64,000 nucleotides of DNA from Spirochaetota bacterium (lineage in GTDB: Bacteria > Spirochaetota > UBA4802 > UBA5550): assembly GCA_016933025.1 (NCBI GenBank), contig JAFGBT010000006.1, positions 239,380 through 303,379 of the forward strand, written 5' to 3'. Below, in pieces: positions 16,715 to 24,224 of this stretch. The notes beneath the pieces were generated by a model, which was not told where the DNA came from, made no database searches, and was given only the letters and a program-made list of their open reading frames with translations. A program made the translations under genes and the position numbers. Every line of letters starts with the position of its first letter. Positions within the stretch are counted from its first letter, which is position 1.

Positions 16715-17203
16715 ATGGGCATATTCAATAATAAAAAGACCGGCGGCGATGATTATTCTCCGGTCATTCGTGAATTTAAAATGATTCGAATGGGCGATCC
16801 CGTCCCCCGCGAGGGCGCGTGCAGCTTCTTCTATCAACACCTTACCTATGCCGGTCAGACCCTGGCGCTGAATGATGGGAGGAAATATTATTTCTTTCAC
16901 GTCGAAAATGATGACGTCGTCCAGGAGATCCTGTCCGGCGTCGCCTCATGGCAGGTCTTTACAGATGATGGACGCATAATAGTGTCAATCCTCTTCAAGA
17001 CCGGGAAGGCCATAAATCGGATCCAGCTTACCATCGATCCAAACATCAGCGAAAGCGCTCGTATCCTGAAATTCCTGAGAGGACAAAAAAAGATAGAAAT
17101 AAACGTGCTGAACATGGTCTACGGCCACATCGTGAAGGAAAAGACGATTTCCGTGCAGATGCCGAAAAATATTGCGGATAAAATAAAAAAGGCCGCCGGC
17201 TGA
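16715..17203 (+). CDS. Hypothetical protein, 162 aa
   Basis: I do not recognise this protein. From the ATG at 16715 it reads MGIFNNKKTGGDDYSPVIRE and appears soluble, with alternating beta and helical segments (KYYFFHVENDDVVQEIL, WQVFTDDGRIIVSILFKTGK) and a basic C-terminus (MPKNIADKIKKAAG). The frame is open to 16637, overlapping nothing, but no better start is seen. It follows the btuB-like gene by 91 bp on the same strand and converges on the acyl-CoA dehydrogenase gene. The final codons lie within a strong hairpin. No function can be proposed. Confidence 0.55.
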   Translation: MGIFNNKKTGGDDYSPVIREFKMIRMGDPVPREGACSFFYQHLTYAGQTLALNDGRKYYFFHVENDDVVQEILSGVASWQVFTDDGRIIVSILFKTGKAINRIQLTIDPNISESARILKFLRGQKKIEINVLNMVYGHIVKEKTISVQMPKNIADKIKKAAG

Positions 17204-17213
17204 GCCGGCGGCC
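17191..17213 (-). terminator. Strong GC hairpin terminator overlapping a convergent stop codon
   Basis: GGCCGCCGGC TGA GCCGGCGGCC is a 10-bp perfect stem. Read on the minus strand it is followed by TTTTTTATTTTAT, a proper U-tract, so it should end transcription of the acyl-CoA dehydrogenase gene. It overlaps the stop codon of the convergent hypothetical gene. A second inverted repeat, CCCTCTCCC/GGGAGAGGG at about 17230-17250, lies between the two. Confidence 0.85.
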
Positions 17214-17265
17214 TTGTGGTGAGTTTTAGCCCTCTCCCACAGGGAGAGGGGCGAGAGTTTAATAA

Positions 17266-19140
17266 TTACTGCTCCGGCGCGCCGGTAAAGACTGCCGGTG
17301 ACGCCTTAACGACCGCAGCTTCACCAGCCAGGATATAGTCGCACTTCCCGAAAAACTTCTGGAACTCGGCGCCGATGTAGAACTGGCCCGAAAGGACCCG
17401 GCCGGTGTAATAGGCCGCCTCGGCATTGTCCGCCAGGAGCTTTTCGAGATCAGCGCCCTTCTTGTCGCCCGTCAGCTCCTTCGCCTTCGGAGTGACTACA
17501 GTGAGCGCCCAGAGATGTGTCCAGGCGTAGGTGAGCATCGCGAATGCCTGCTGCAGCGGAGTCGCGTTCGCGAATATATGCAGATACTTACCGCCGTCCT
17601 GAAGCGACTTCATGTAGGTCACGACCTCGTCGATTTTAGCCATGGCCTTTTCCATGACGGCCACGTATCTGTCGTCAACGACGCCCTTCGCCTTTGTAAT
17701 GGTCTCTTCGATTTTCTTCTTATATGCCTTGTAGTTAAAAAACTCCTTGTCCATGAGCAGCTTCCGCATGGCAAGGTCCATGGACTGGATCCCGTTGGTC
17801 CCTTCATAGAGGGTGAGGATCTTGGCGTCGCGCGCAAACTGCTCGACCGGATAGTCGGAGCAGAAGCCGTATCCGCCGTAGCACTGGATCGCGTCCGCCG
17901 TGACTTCCCACGCGGAGTCGGTGTTCCCCGCCTTGTTGATCGGTATCAAAAAGTCAAGGAGTCCCTGGGCCTCCTTCTTCGCCGCGTCCTTCTCAACGTG
18001 CGCCATGTCGGTGGCATAGCCGCAGAAGAGCGTCAGCGTCCTCATGGCCTCGACCCGTGCCTTCATCGAGAGGAGCATCCTCTTTACGTCCGGATGATTT
18101 ATTATGGTGCTGTTCTTGGCGTCCGGCTTGAGCATGTCCTCGACCCTCTTGCCCTGGATGCGGTTGCGGGCGTAGGTGACGGCATGCATGTAGGCCGCGC
18201 TGGACACCGACGCGCCCTGGCCGCCGACGTAGAGGCGCGCCTCGTTCATCATCTGAAACATGATCTTCATCCCCTTACGCGCATCGCCCATCAGGTAGCC
18301 CTGGCACTTGCCCTCGTCGCCGAAAACCATGGTGCAGGTCGGATTGCCGTGTATTCCCATCTTGTGCTCGATCCCGGCGCAGGTGACATCGTTGAACTCG
18401 CCGAGGGAGCCGTCGTCCTTGATGCGATATTTGGGGACGAGGAATATGGATATGCCCTTCGTGCCATCGGGATCTCCCTCGATCCGCGCAAGAACCGGGT
18501 GGACCACATTCTTGTAATAGTTATTGTCACCGGCGGAGATGAATATCTTCTGGCCCCTGATTGAATAGGTCCCGTCCGGATTTTTTGTCGCCTTTGTCTT
18601 GAGAGCGCCCACGTCGGAGCCGGCATCCGGCTCGGTGAGGCACATGGTGCCGCCCCACTCGCCTGTTAGCATCTTCTCTATCACCATCTTCTTCCATGGG
18701 TGGTCGGGCAGGAACTTCATGTACATGTTACAGGCGCCGATCGACAGCATCGGAAACATGGTGAAGGCGCAGCTGGCAGCGGTGAAATAATCTGTCACCG
18801 TATAGTATATCGATTCGGGCATCCCCATCCCGCCCCACTCCGGATCAGTGGCAACGCCCAGAAACCCAGCTTCATAGTAGGCCTTGAGCCCCGGAAAATA
18901 TTCCTGCGGTATGGTGACCGCCTTTTTGGCGGCGTCGTATTTCGCACCACTCTTGTCGGCGGCCGCATTGATCGGATATACCTGCTCAACGGCTATTGTT
19001 TCCGCGAGGTCAACGACATTTTCCATTGTTTCCTTGTCGAAATCGGCAAACTTTTCGTATTTATTTAACTTATCTACTTCGAAGAGTTCAAACAGGATAA
19101 ACCTGGTATCCCGCGAGTCTATAATTGGATTAACAGCCAT
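17266..19140 (-). CDS. Acyl-CoA dehydrogenase, long (624 aa) type with C-terminal extension
   Basis: This flavoenzyme oxidises acyl-CoA to enoyl-CoA in beta-oxidation or amino-acid breakdown. It has MCLTEPDAGSDVGALKTKA (FAD/substrate loop, ~170-190), GQKIFISAGDNN, the IEHKMGIHGNPTCTM segment, QCYGGYGFCSDYPVEQFARDAKI, and LYEGTNGIQSMDLAMRK with the probable catalytic Glu near residue 443. The ~150-residue tail after this is typical of the ~600-residue subfamily rather than the 380-residue short-chain enzymes. The adjacent oxidoreductase operon on the same strand suggests joint use in anaerobic oxidation of acids. Chain-length preference is unknown. Confidence 0.92.
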   Translation of the reverse strand: MAVNPIIDSRDTRFILFELFEVDKLNKYEKFADFDKETMENVVDLAETIAVEQVYPINAAADKSGAKYDAAKKAVTIPQEYFPGLKAYYEAGFLGVATDPEWGGMGMPESIYYTVTDYFTAASCAFTMFPMLSIGACNMYMKFLPDHPWKKMVIEKMLTGEWGGTMCLTEPDAGSDVGALKTKATKNPDGTYSIRGQKIFISAGDNNYYKNVVHPVLARIEGDPDGTKGISIFLVPKYRIKDDGSLGEFNDVTCAGIEHKMGIHGNPTCTMVFGDEGKCQGYLMGDARKGMKIMFQMMNEARLYVGGQGASVSSAAYMHAVTYARNRIQGKRVEDMLKPDAKNSTIINHPDVKRMLLSMKARVEAMRTLTLFCGYATDMAHVEKDAAKKEAQGLLDFLIPINKAGNTDSAWEVTADAIQCYGGYGFCSDYPVEQFARDAKILTLYEGTNGIQSMDLAMRKLLMDKEFFNYKAYKKKIEETITKAKGVVDDRYVAVMEKAMAKIDEVVTYMKSLQDGGKYLHIFANATPLQQAFAMLTYAWTHLWALTVVTPKAKELTGDKKGADLEKLLADNAEAAYYTGRVLSGQFYIGAEFQKFFGKCDYILAGEAAVVKASPAVFTGAPEQ

Positions 19141-19357
19141 GGGACCTTCCTCCTGATTTATTTATGTATATGATTATATTTCTGCAAAATATCTAATAAT
19201 ATTTGCACTATTAACCCATCAAAATGAGACGTCCTTTTTTTGTCAAATAATATTGAAAAGAAAAGGGTACCCAAAATTTGTTATTTTCTGTACATGATGT
19301 CAGATCAGAATAGTTAGCGCATTAAGCAGTGGGGCACGATAGGGAATTATGCGGGAA

Positions 19358-19912
19358 TCACATTTTCATACTGCCTGCTATTTCCAGTCCCCGCTCGATG
19401 GCCTTGATATTACCCGGGATGGTCTCCTTGAGCCGCTCGGGAATGACCTGCCCTATGACCGCCTTTAGGTCGTTGAGATCAAGGAAGCCCAACTGGCTGA
19501 CGAAGCACCCCAAAGTTATCATATTCGCCATTTTTGGGTTGCCCATGGCGATGGCCTCTTCGTTTGTTTTGACCTTCAATACACAGACGCCCTCTTTAAC
19601 CCGGATTTTCGACTCAGGGATGAGACTGGTATTCGCGATAAGCAGGCTTCCGGGCTCCAGCATGTCCTGGTAGAACACGAGACCGATGACATCCATGGCG
19701 AGGAGCGCCTTCGGTCTGTTGGTAATGGGAGAGCCGATCTCTTCGTCCGACAGGATGACGTAGACGTCGGTCCTGCCTCCCCGCTTCTCAACGCCATACG
19801 AGGGGAGATAGGTCACTGCAAGGTTCTTCTCCATGGCAGCCAGGGCCACTATCAGGCTTATGGTCTGTATGCCCTGCCCTCCGAAGCCAGTCATGATCAC
19901 GTCGTAATACAT
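19358..19912 (-). CDS. korC: 2-oxoacid:ferredoxin oxidoreductase gamma subunit
   Basis: The 184-residue protein has the gamma-subunit start MYYDVIMTGFGGQGIQT and the motif YLPSYGVEKRGGRTDVYVILSDEEIGSP, both typical of the small subunit of 2-oxoacid oxidoreductases. It is the last gene of a delta-alpha-beta-gamma cluster, separated from beta by a 130-bp gap filled with a GC-rich inverted-repeat element. The four-gene order and subunit sizes fit 2-oxoglutarate oxidoreductase (KorDABC); a branched-chain 2-oxoacid enzyme (Vor) is the alternative. The gene symbol is therefore tentative. Confidence 0.85.
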   Translation of the reverse strand: MYYDVIMTGFGGQGIQTISLIVALAAMEKNLAVTYLPSYGVEKRGGRTDVYVILSDEEIGSPITNRPKALLAMDVIGLVFYQDMLEPGSLLIANTSLIPESKIRVKEGVCVLKVKTNEEAIAMGNPKMANMITLGCFVSQLGFLDLNDLKAVIGQVIPERLKETIPGNIKAIERGLEIAGSMKM

Positions 19913-19940
19913 AATACTATTTCAAATATTCCTATTGTAT

Positions 19941-20045
19941 AAGTCCCACACCCCCCTGAGGGGGGCTTGGGTATTATATATTATATCATCTTATCCATCA
20001 CACTATCTTTTCAAGTCCCCCTCTGGGGGATTTAGGGAGCTTCCT
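19941..20045. repeat. GC-rich inverted-repeat element, copy A
   Basis: Two ~30-bp arms flank ~45 bp of AT-rich DNA. The left arm contains CCCCCCTGAGGGGGGCTTGG and the right arm contains AAGTCCCCCTCTGGGGGATT followed by TAGGG; each arm is itself a small hairpin and they are inverted relative to each other. The same arrangement occurs at 47352-47440. It separates korB from korC and could affect their relative expression. Confidence 0.65.
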
Positions 20046-20796
20046 ATAAAAAGTCCTTCCCTGTCCGCTCTTTAAACACACCGAGAGGAAAATACGGGAT
20101 CATTTCGTTTTCTATAACATCCAGCGCCTCGATGGGAGAAACACGCCAGTTGGTATTGCAGGTTGACAGTATCTCCACCATGGAAAATCCCATCTGGTTG
20201 ATCTGCATCTCGAAGGCCTTGATAATGGCCTTCTTCGCCTGCATCACGTTTTTCGGCTTGTGAAGCGATACCCTGGCCGAATAGGCGACACCCTCAAGGG
20301 TAGCAAGCATCTCCGCCATTTTGATCGGATATCCTTCGGTCTGGAAATTCCTGCCGTAGGGAGATGTGGTGGTCTGCTGGCCCAGGAGCGTGGTGGGGGC
20401 CATCTGCCCTCCGGTCATGCCGTAGACCGAATTATTGATGAAGATAACGGTAATATTCTCGCCCCGATTGGCGGCGTGGATGATCTCCGAGGTGCCGATC
20501 GCGGCCATATCGCCGTCGCCCTGGTAATTGAATATGATCTTGTCGGGCTGGGCGCGTTTCATCCCGGTCGCGCACGCCGGCGCCCTGCCGTGCGGCGCCT
20601 CAAGCGTATCAATGGCGATGTAGTAATACAGGAACACACAGCATCCCACTCCCGGAATACCGATGGTCCTGTCCGCAATGCCAAGCTCGTCGATTGCCTC
20701 TGCCAGAATCCGGTGCGCAATACCGTGCGTGCAGCCGGGACAAAAATGGGTTTCAGAGGAAGTGAGGGTCGGGGTTCTGGTAAAAATCTTCTCCAT
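20044..20796 (-). CDS. korB: 2-oxoacid:ferredoxin oxidoreductase beta subunit (TPP-binding)
   Basis: The 250-residue subunit binds thiamine pyrophosphate. Its N-terminus has FCPGCTHGIAHRILAEAIDELG, followed by GIPGVGCCVF, PHGRAPACATGMKRAQPD and the TPP/Mg motif GDGDMAAIGTSEIIHAANRGEN with the downstream NNSVYGMTGGQMAPTTL segment. It converts a 2-oxoacid and CoA to acyl-CoA and CO2 while reducing ferredoxin. It follows the alpha gene with a 1-base gap. Family assignment is firm; the substrate is inferred. Confidence 0.9.
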   Translation of the reverse strand: MEKIFTRTPTLTSSETHFCPGCTHGIAHRILAEAIDELGIADRTIGIPGVGCCVFLYYYIAIDTLEAPHGRAPACATGMKRAQPDKIIFNYQGDGDMAAIGTSEIIHAANRGENITVIFINNSVYGMTGGQMAPTTLLGQQTTTSPYGRNFQTEGYPIKMAEMLATLEGVAYSARVSLHKPKNVMQAKKAIIKAFEMQINQMGFSMVEILSTCNTNWRVSPIEALDVIENEMIPYFPLGVFKERTGKDFL

Positions 20797-20797
20797 G

Positions 20798-21853
20798 CTA
20801 TTTCTCCATCGCCTTCACGATCTCATCAAGGACCTCGTTCGGGAACGGGACCCCGCCCCCGGGACGCCCGTAGAACGATATATCCGCATCCTTGTGGGCG
20901 CTGATCTTTACGTCGTAGAGCATCTGGCCCGTGTTCATCTCCACGACGAGTATCTTCCTTATCCGCTCGGAATGTTCATGCAGCTGTTGTGATGGGAAGG
21001 GATAGAGCGTGATGGGACGGAGCAGCCCGACCTTCATTCCCTTCTCGCGTGCCATCCGTATGGCGGTCTTGGCGATCCGTGACGGGGTGCCGAAGGCAAC
21101 GATCATGAGGTCGGCATCATTGAGCAAGCTCTCCTCGCACATGATCTCGTTCCGCTCCACCTCGCGGTATTTTTTCTGCAAGTCCTGATTATGCGCTTCC
21201 TGCTCACCCGGCCCCAGGTAAAGCGACTTGAGGAGCTGCGGTTTCCGTCCCGCGCGGCCCTTTAGCGCCCAGGGCTTCTCCGGCATGGTGACGGGATGAT
21301 CAGGCGTGAGCCGGCAGGGCTCCTGGAACTGCCCCACCATGGCGTCCGCAAGGATCACGGAAACCATCCGGTATTTGTCCGCGAGTTCAAAGCCCCGGAT
21401 GGTGAGATCAAACATCTCCTGCACCGATGCGGGAGCGAGCACGATGTTGCGGTAGTCGCCGTGGCCGCCGCCGTGCACGGCCTGTGTGTAATCGCCCTGG
21501 GTCGGTGAAATGCCGCCGAGGCCTGGACCGCACCGCATAATATTAACAACCAGCCCTGGAATTTCCGAGCCCGCCATGTATGACAGTCCCTCCTGCATAA
21601 GGGATATGCCGGGGCCGGACGAAGATGTCATGGCTCGTTCCCCGGACGCGCCGACACCCAGGACCATGTTTATCGACGCGATCTCGCTTTCGGCCGGAAT
21701 GAAGGTGCCGCCAACTCTCGGAAGATTCTTGGCAAGATATTCGGGAATATCATTCTGGGGAGTGATGGGATACCCAAAGTAAAACCGGCACCCGGCCTGT
21801 ATCGCACCCTCCGCAAGGGCAATATTGCCTTTGGTCAGCTTCTTCTCCGTCAC
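20798..21853 (-). CDS. korA: 2-oxoacid:ferredoxin oxidoreductase alpha subunit
   Basis: The 351-residue subunit shows FGYPITPQNDIPEYLAKNLP, then PAESEIASINMVLGVGASGERAMTSSSGPG and GGISPTQGDYTQAVHGGGHGDYR, the standard alpha-subunit blocks. The GTG at 21853 is chosen as start: GTGA overlaps the stop of the ferredoxin gene, and the reading MTEKKLTKGNIALAEG matches family N-termini; a longer open frame up to 21913 lies inside the ferredoxin gene. The C-terminal domain (MKVGLLRPITLYPFPSQQL) is complete. With korD, korB and korC it forms a four-subunit enzyme. Confidence 0.9.
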   Translation of the reverse strand: MTEKKLTKGNIALAEGAIQAGCRFYFGYPITPQNDIPEYLAKNLPRVGGTFIPAESEIASINMVLGVGASGERAMTSSSGPGISLMQEGLSYMAGSEIPGLVVNIMRCGPGLGGISPTQGDYTQAVHGGGHGDYRNIVLAPASVQEMFDLTIRGFELADKYRMVSVILADAMVGQFQEPCRLTPDHPVTMPEKPWALKGRAGRKPQLLKSLYLGPGEQEAHNQDLQKKYREVERNEIMCEESLLNDADLMIVAFGTPSRIAKTAIRMAREKGMKVGLLRPITLYPFPSQQLHEHSERIRKILVVEMNTGQMLYDVKISAHKDADISFYGRPGGGVPFPNEVLDEIVKAMEK

Positions 21854-22059
21854 TTGAACACCTCTATGGCAGTATCCGGACACATGAGCGCGCAGGTCTT
21901 GCAGCCAGTGCACTGGTCTTCCTTTTCCTGCAGAAATTGAGCGGGAAAGTATCCTACCTTATTATGAGTATCTGAAACTATTATCAGCTGTTTTGGACAG
22001 AACTTGATGCAGAAATAACATCCCTTGCATCTGTCTGCGTCTATCTTGATATATGCCAC
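21850..22059 (-). CDS. korD: 2-oxoacid oxidoreductase delta subunit (two 4Fe-4S ferredoxin)
   Basis: The 69-residue protein has two CxxCxxCxxxC clusters: CKGCYFCIKFCPK and CTGCKTCALMCPD, so it carries two [4Fe-4S] centres. It should pass electrons from the TPP site to free ferredoxin. It is the first gene of the operon and overlaps the alpha gene by 4 bases. About 340 bp of AT-rich DNA lies upstream and separates it from the divergent regulator. Confidence 0.9.
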   Translation of the reverse strand: MAYIKIDADRCKGCYFCIKFCPKQLIIVSDTHNKVGYFPAQFLQEKEDQCTGCKTCALMCPDTAIEVFK

Positions 22060-22259
22060 TGAAGCAATAATTCCTTTTTAACTTTTTAGATTTTATTAAA
22101 ATAATAGTTAATATACAATCAAAATAAAAGTTAGTCAAATAAAACATCTACACACTGTCAGTCAATGTTTAAAAATTGAATAGTTTAAGTCAACAAAAAG
22201 TGTCCAGTCCGCGAAAAATAAAGGTTTGATATTAAATCAGCGGCTTTACACATCTGTTG

Positions 22260-22314
22260 CTCTGACCCGGTGACATTGCAACCGATAACTATCGGCGATA
22301 ATTTACTCTGACCC
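22260..22314. repeat. Direct CTCTGACCC repeats around a CCGATA/TATCGG palindrome
   Basis: In the 337-bp gap between korD and the XRE-cupin gene, CTCTGACCC occurs at 22260-22268 and 22306-22314, flanking CCGATA-AC-TATCGG (22282-22295). The palindrome could be an operator for the neighbouring regulator, or the whole may be a REP-like relic. The rest of the gap is AT-rich and shows no gene. Confidence 0.45.
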
Positions 22315-22396
22315 CATCACTCTAAAAATCTATTTGACATACAACTTCATTAATTCCGTGGTTATATCAGCACAAACAACGGCTTTGGGAGGGATT

Positions 22397-22963
22397 ATGA
22401 CCAATACCGACGTCAAGGTGGGCGAAAAGATAAAAAAATACCGTGAAGCAAAAGGGCTTTCCCTGTCGGACCTTGCTGAAAAGAGCGGGTTCTCCACGGC
22501 CTACCTCTCACAGCTCGAAAATCATCTTATATCGCCGCCTCTGGGCGCTCTGATGAAGATCGCCCGCTGCCTGGATATTGAAATCGGCAGGCTTTTCAAC
22601 CAGAAAGGCACCGCCCCCTTCACCATTGTCCGCAAGGACGAGAGGGTCCCCACCTCACGGGTCGCCTCTAAAGAAGGGGTCCGGTACGGCTATTCGTACG
22701 AATCCCTGGCGCCGGACAAAATAAATCGCAATATGGAGCCATTCCTGGTAACCCTTGAGCCCGCATCAAAAAAGGGGGTGCCCTATAACCACGACGGCGA
22801 GGAATTCCTCTTTGTCCTCGAGGGGCGAGTCGAAATCCAGCTTGGAGAGCATACGGACATACTTGAGCCAGGAGACAGCATCTACTATGATTCCTCGCTC
22901 AATCATCGGGTCGCCTGCGCGGACGAAAAACCGGCCAGGATCATCGCGGTTATCTACGCCTGA
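22397..22963 (+). CDS. XRE-family regulator with cupin sensor domain
   Basis: The 188-residue protein has an N-terminal helix-turn-helix of the XRE type (KIKKYREAKGLSLSDLAEKSGFSTAYLSQLEN, residues ~10-42) and a C-terminal cupin barrel (PYNHDGEEFLFVLEGRVEIQLGEHTDILEPGDSIYYDSSLNHRV, ~120-175) that may bind a small ligand or metal. GGAGG lies 5 bases before the ATG at 22397. It is divergent from the kor operon and may control it; the end overlaps the convergent ferredoxin-domain gene by 10 bp. Such regulators often govern acetate, amino-acid or polyamine pathways. Confidence 0.87.
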   Translation: MTNTDVKVGEKIKKYREAKGLSLSDLAEKSGFSTAYLSQLENHLISPPLGALMKIARCLDIEIGRLFNQKGTAPFTIVRKDERVPTSRVASKEGVRYGYSYESLAPDKINRNMEPFLVTLEPASKKGVPYNHDGEEFLFVLEGRVEIQLGEHTDILEPGDSIYYDSSLNHRVACADEKPARIIAVIYA

Positions 22964-23787
22964 GAAGCTATCCCCGGGATATCGGCCACTTCCCTGATAC
23001 GATCCTCAAGCTGGGCAAGGAGCTTCTCCTCGTCATCGAGCTTCAGGGTTATCGCTTGTGCCGGACAGATTTCCACGCACCGGCCGCACCCCTTGCAGTC
23101 CTCCCCGATCACCGCTTTTCCTCCACTCATGCGTATGGCGGTAACGAAACACGCGTCCACGCACCGCTCACACCCGTCGCACTTCTCCGGGACGACGGCG
23201 ACCGTGATCCCGGGCAATTTTTTATAAGCAGTGTCCAGATTGGGTCCCCGTTTCTGCATATGTGTCCGATAGATACAATTAACGTCGTCGCAGAAACAGA
23301 TGAACATAAGGTCTTTAAAACTAAGCATGAAGGCAAGAGGGTCGATCCACACGTGGGCGATGTTGGCGATAAGACCCATCTCCCCGGCCCGGCGGATGTG
23401 GGCGATTGCCTCCTCCGTGGTCGCCCTGCGGCCGTGGGACGGGTGCAGCCGGCGTATCGCAGGCCCGAGGGCGATACAGCCGATCCGGCGCGCCTCGCCG
23501 GTTACCCGGTTATGGGTCCGGCATATGCATTCATCGAGGATGAACTTGTCGTCGATTTTTCCAACAAGCCTTTCCACGATGTTCCTCGGCAGCGGCACGG
23601 ACGCCGGGAGACTGAGATCAACACTGATCGGCACCGATGTGACTTCGTTGAACGGGCGACTGAAAAACGGGTTTATGATCCATTTCAGGACCGGCAGCGC
23701 GCTCCATTTCTTTGCCGCGCGGATGATGGGCCAGCTGAGCCAGACCGCCAGACGGACGAATCTTTTCCCCGGGCCATGACTGAACAT
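22954..23787 (-). CDS. 4Fe-4S ferredoxin-domain protein of unknown role
   Basis: The 277-residue protein ends in a two-cluster ferredoxin domain (CDGCERCVDACFVTA and CKGCGRCVEICPAQA, residues ~205-250). The N-terminal 190 residues have several extra cysteines (FILDECICRTHNRVTGEARRIGC, FICFCDDVNCIYR) that could hold another cofactor. A hydrophobic patch near the N-terminus may touch the membrane. It lies downstream of a small membrane protein gene on the same strand. It resembles redox proteins found in anaerobes near acyl-CoA or oxidoreductase genes, but I cannot name its substrate. Confidence 0.75.
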   Translation of the reverse strand: MFSHGPGKRFVRLAVWLSWPIIRAAKKWSALPVLKWIINPFFSRPFNEVTSVPISVDLSLPASVPLPRNIVERLVGKIDDKFILDECICRTHNRVTGEARRIGCIALGPAIRRLHPSHGRRATTEEAIAHIRRAGEMGLIANIAHVWIDPLAFMLSFKDLMFICFCDDVNCIYRTHMQKRGPNLDTAYKKLPGITVAVVPEKCDGCERCVDACFVTAIRMSGGKAVIGEDCKGCGRCVEICPAQAITLKLDDEEKLLAQLEDRIREVADIPGIASQA

Positions 23788-23806
23788 AGGCTCTGCACCG
23801 CTCCTG

Positions 23807-24082
23807 TTATTTGTCCAGTATCCCCTTCTTGAGGGGAAGCCACCAGGTGAAGCCGAAGAGCATGGTTTTGGCTGCCACCGTCGACGCCGGAATATTCCGG
23901 TCTGTGCCGATCTTCATGGAAGCCGCCGGTATTTCGGCCATATGGAACACCAGCAGCCCGATAAAAAAAATCCACTTCAAAAACGGACGGTCCGGAAACA
24001 GGTAATATCCAAGTGCGATGCACAAGGCGAAAAGACAGATCGATCCGAACATCAAAAAGTACCAGAAACCCTTGTTACTCAT
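23807..24082 (-). CDS. Small membrane protein, 91 aa
   Basis: The ATG at 24082 has GGAGGA 7 bases upstream. The product has two or three hydrophobic segments (FWYFLMFGSICLFALCIALGYYLF and LKWIFFIGLLVFHMAEIP), a basic C-terminal part with another hydrophobic stretch (TMLFGFTWWLPLKKGILDK). A longer frame back to 24187 lacks a ribosome site. It lies 20 bp before the ferredoxin-domain gene and is probably co-transcribed, suggesting a membrane partner. I do not recognise the family. Confidence 0.65.
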   Translation of the reverse strand: MSNKGFWYFLMFGSICLFALCIALGYYLFPDRPFLKWIFFIGLLVFHMAEIPAASMKIGTDRNIPASTVAAKTMLFGFTWWLPLKKGILDK

Positions 24083-24224
24083 GGTATGTCCTCCGGGGGA
24101 GTATTGCCGAGAGGGTCTGCTTCGCCAGGCAGGAGAAGACAGCCCCCATCCATGCTGGACATAAAGGCAGACATGATGTACTGTCAAGAATTAACCGGGT
24201 TCACGAAAAATTAGTGAACAACCC

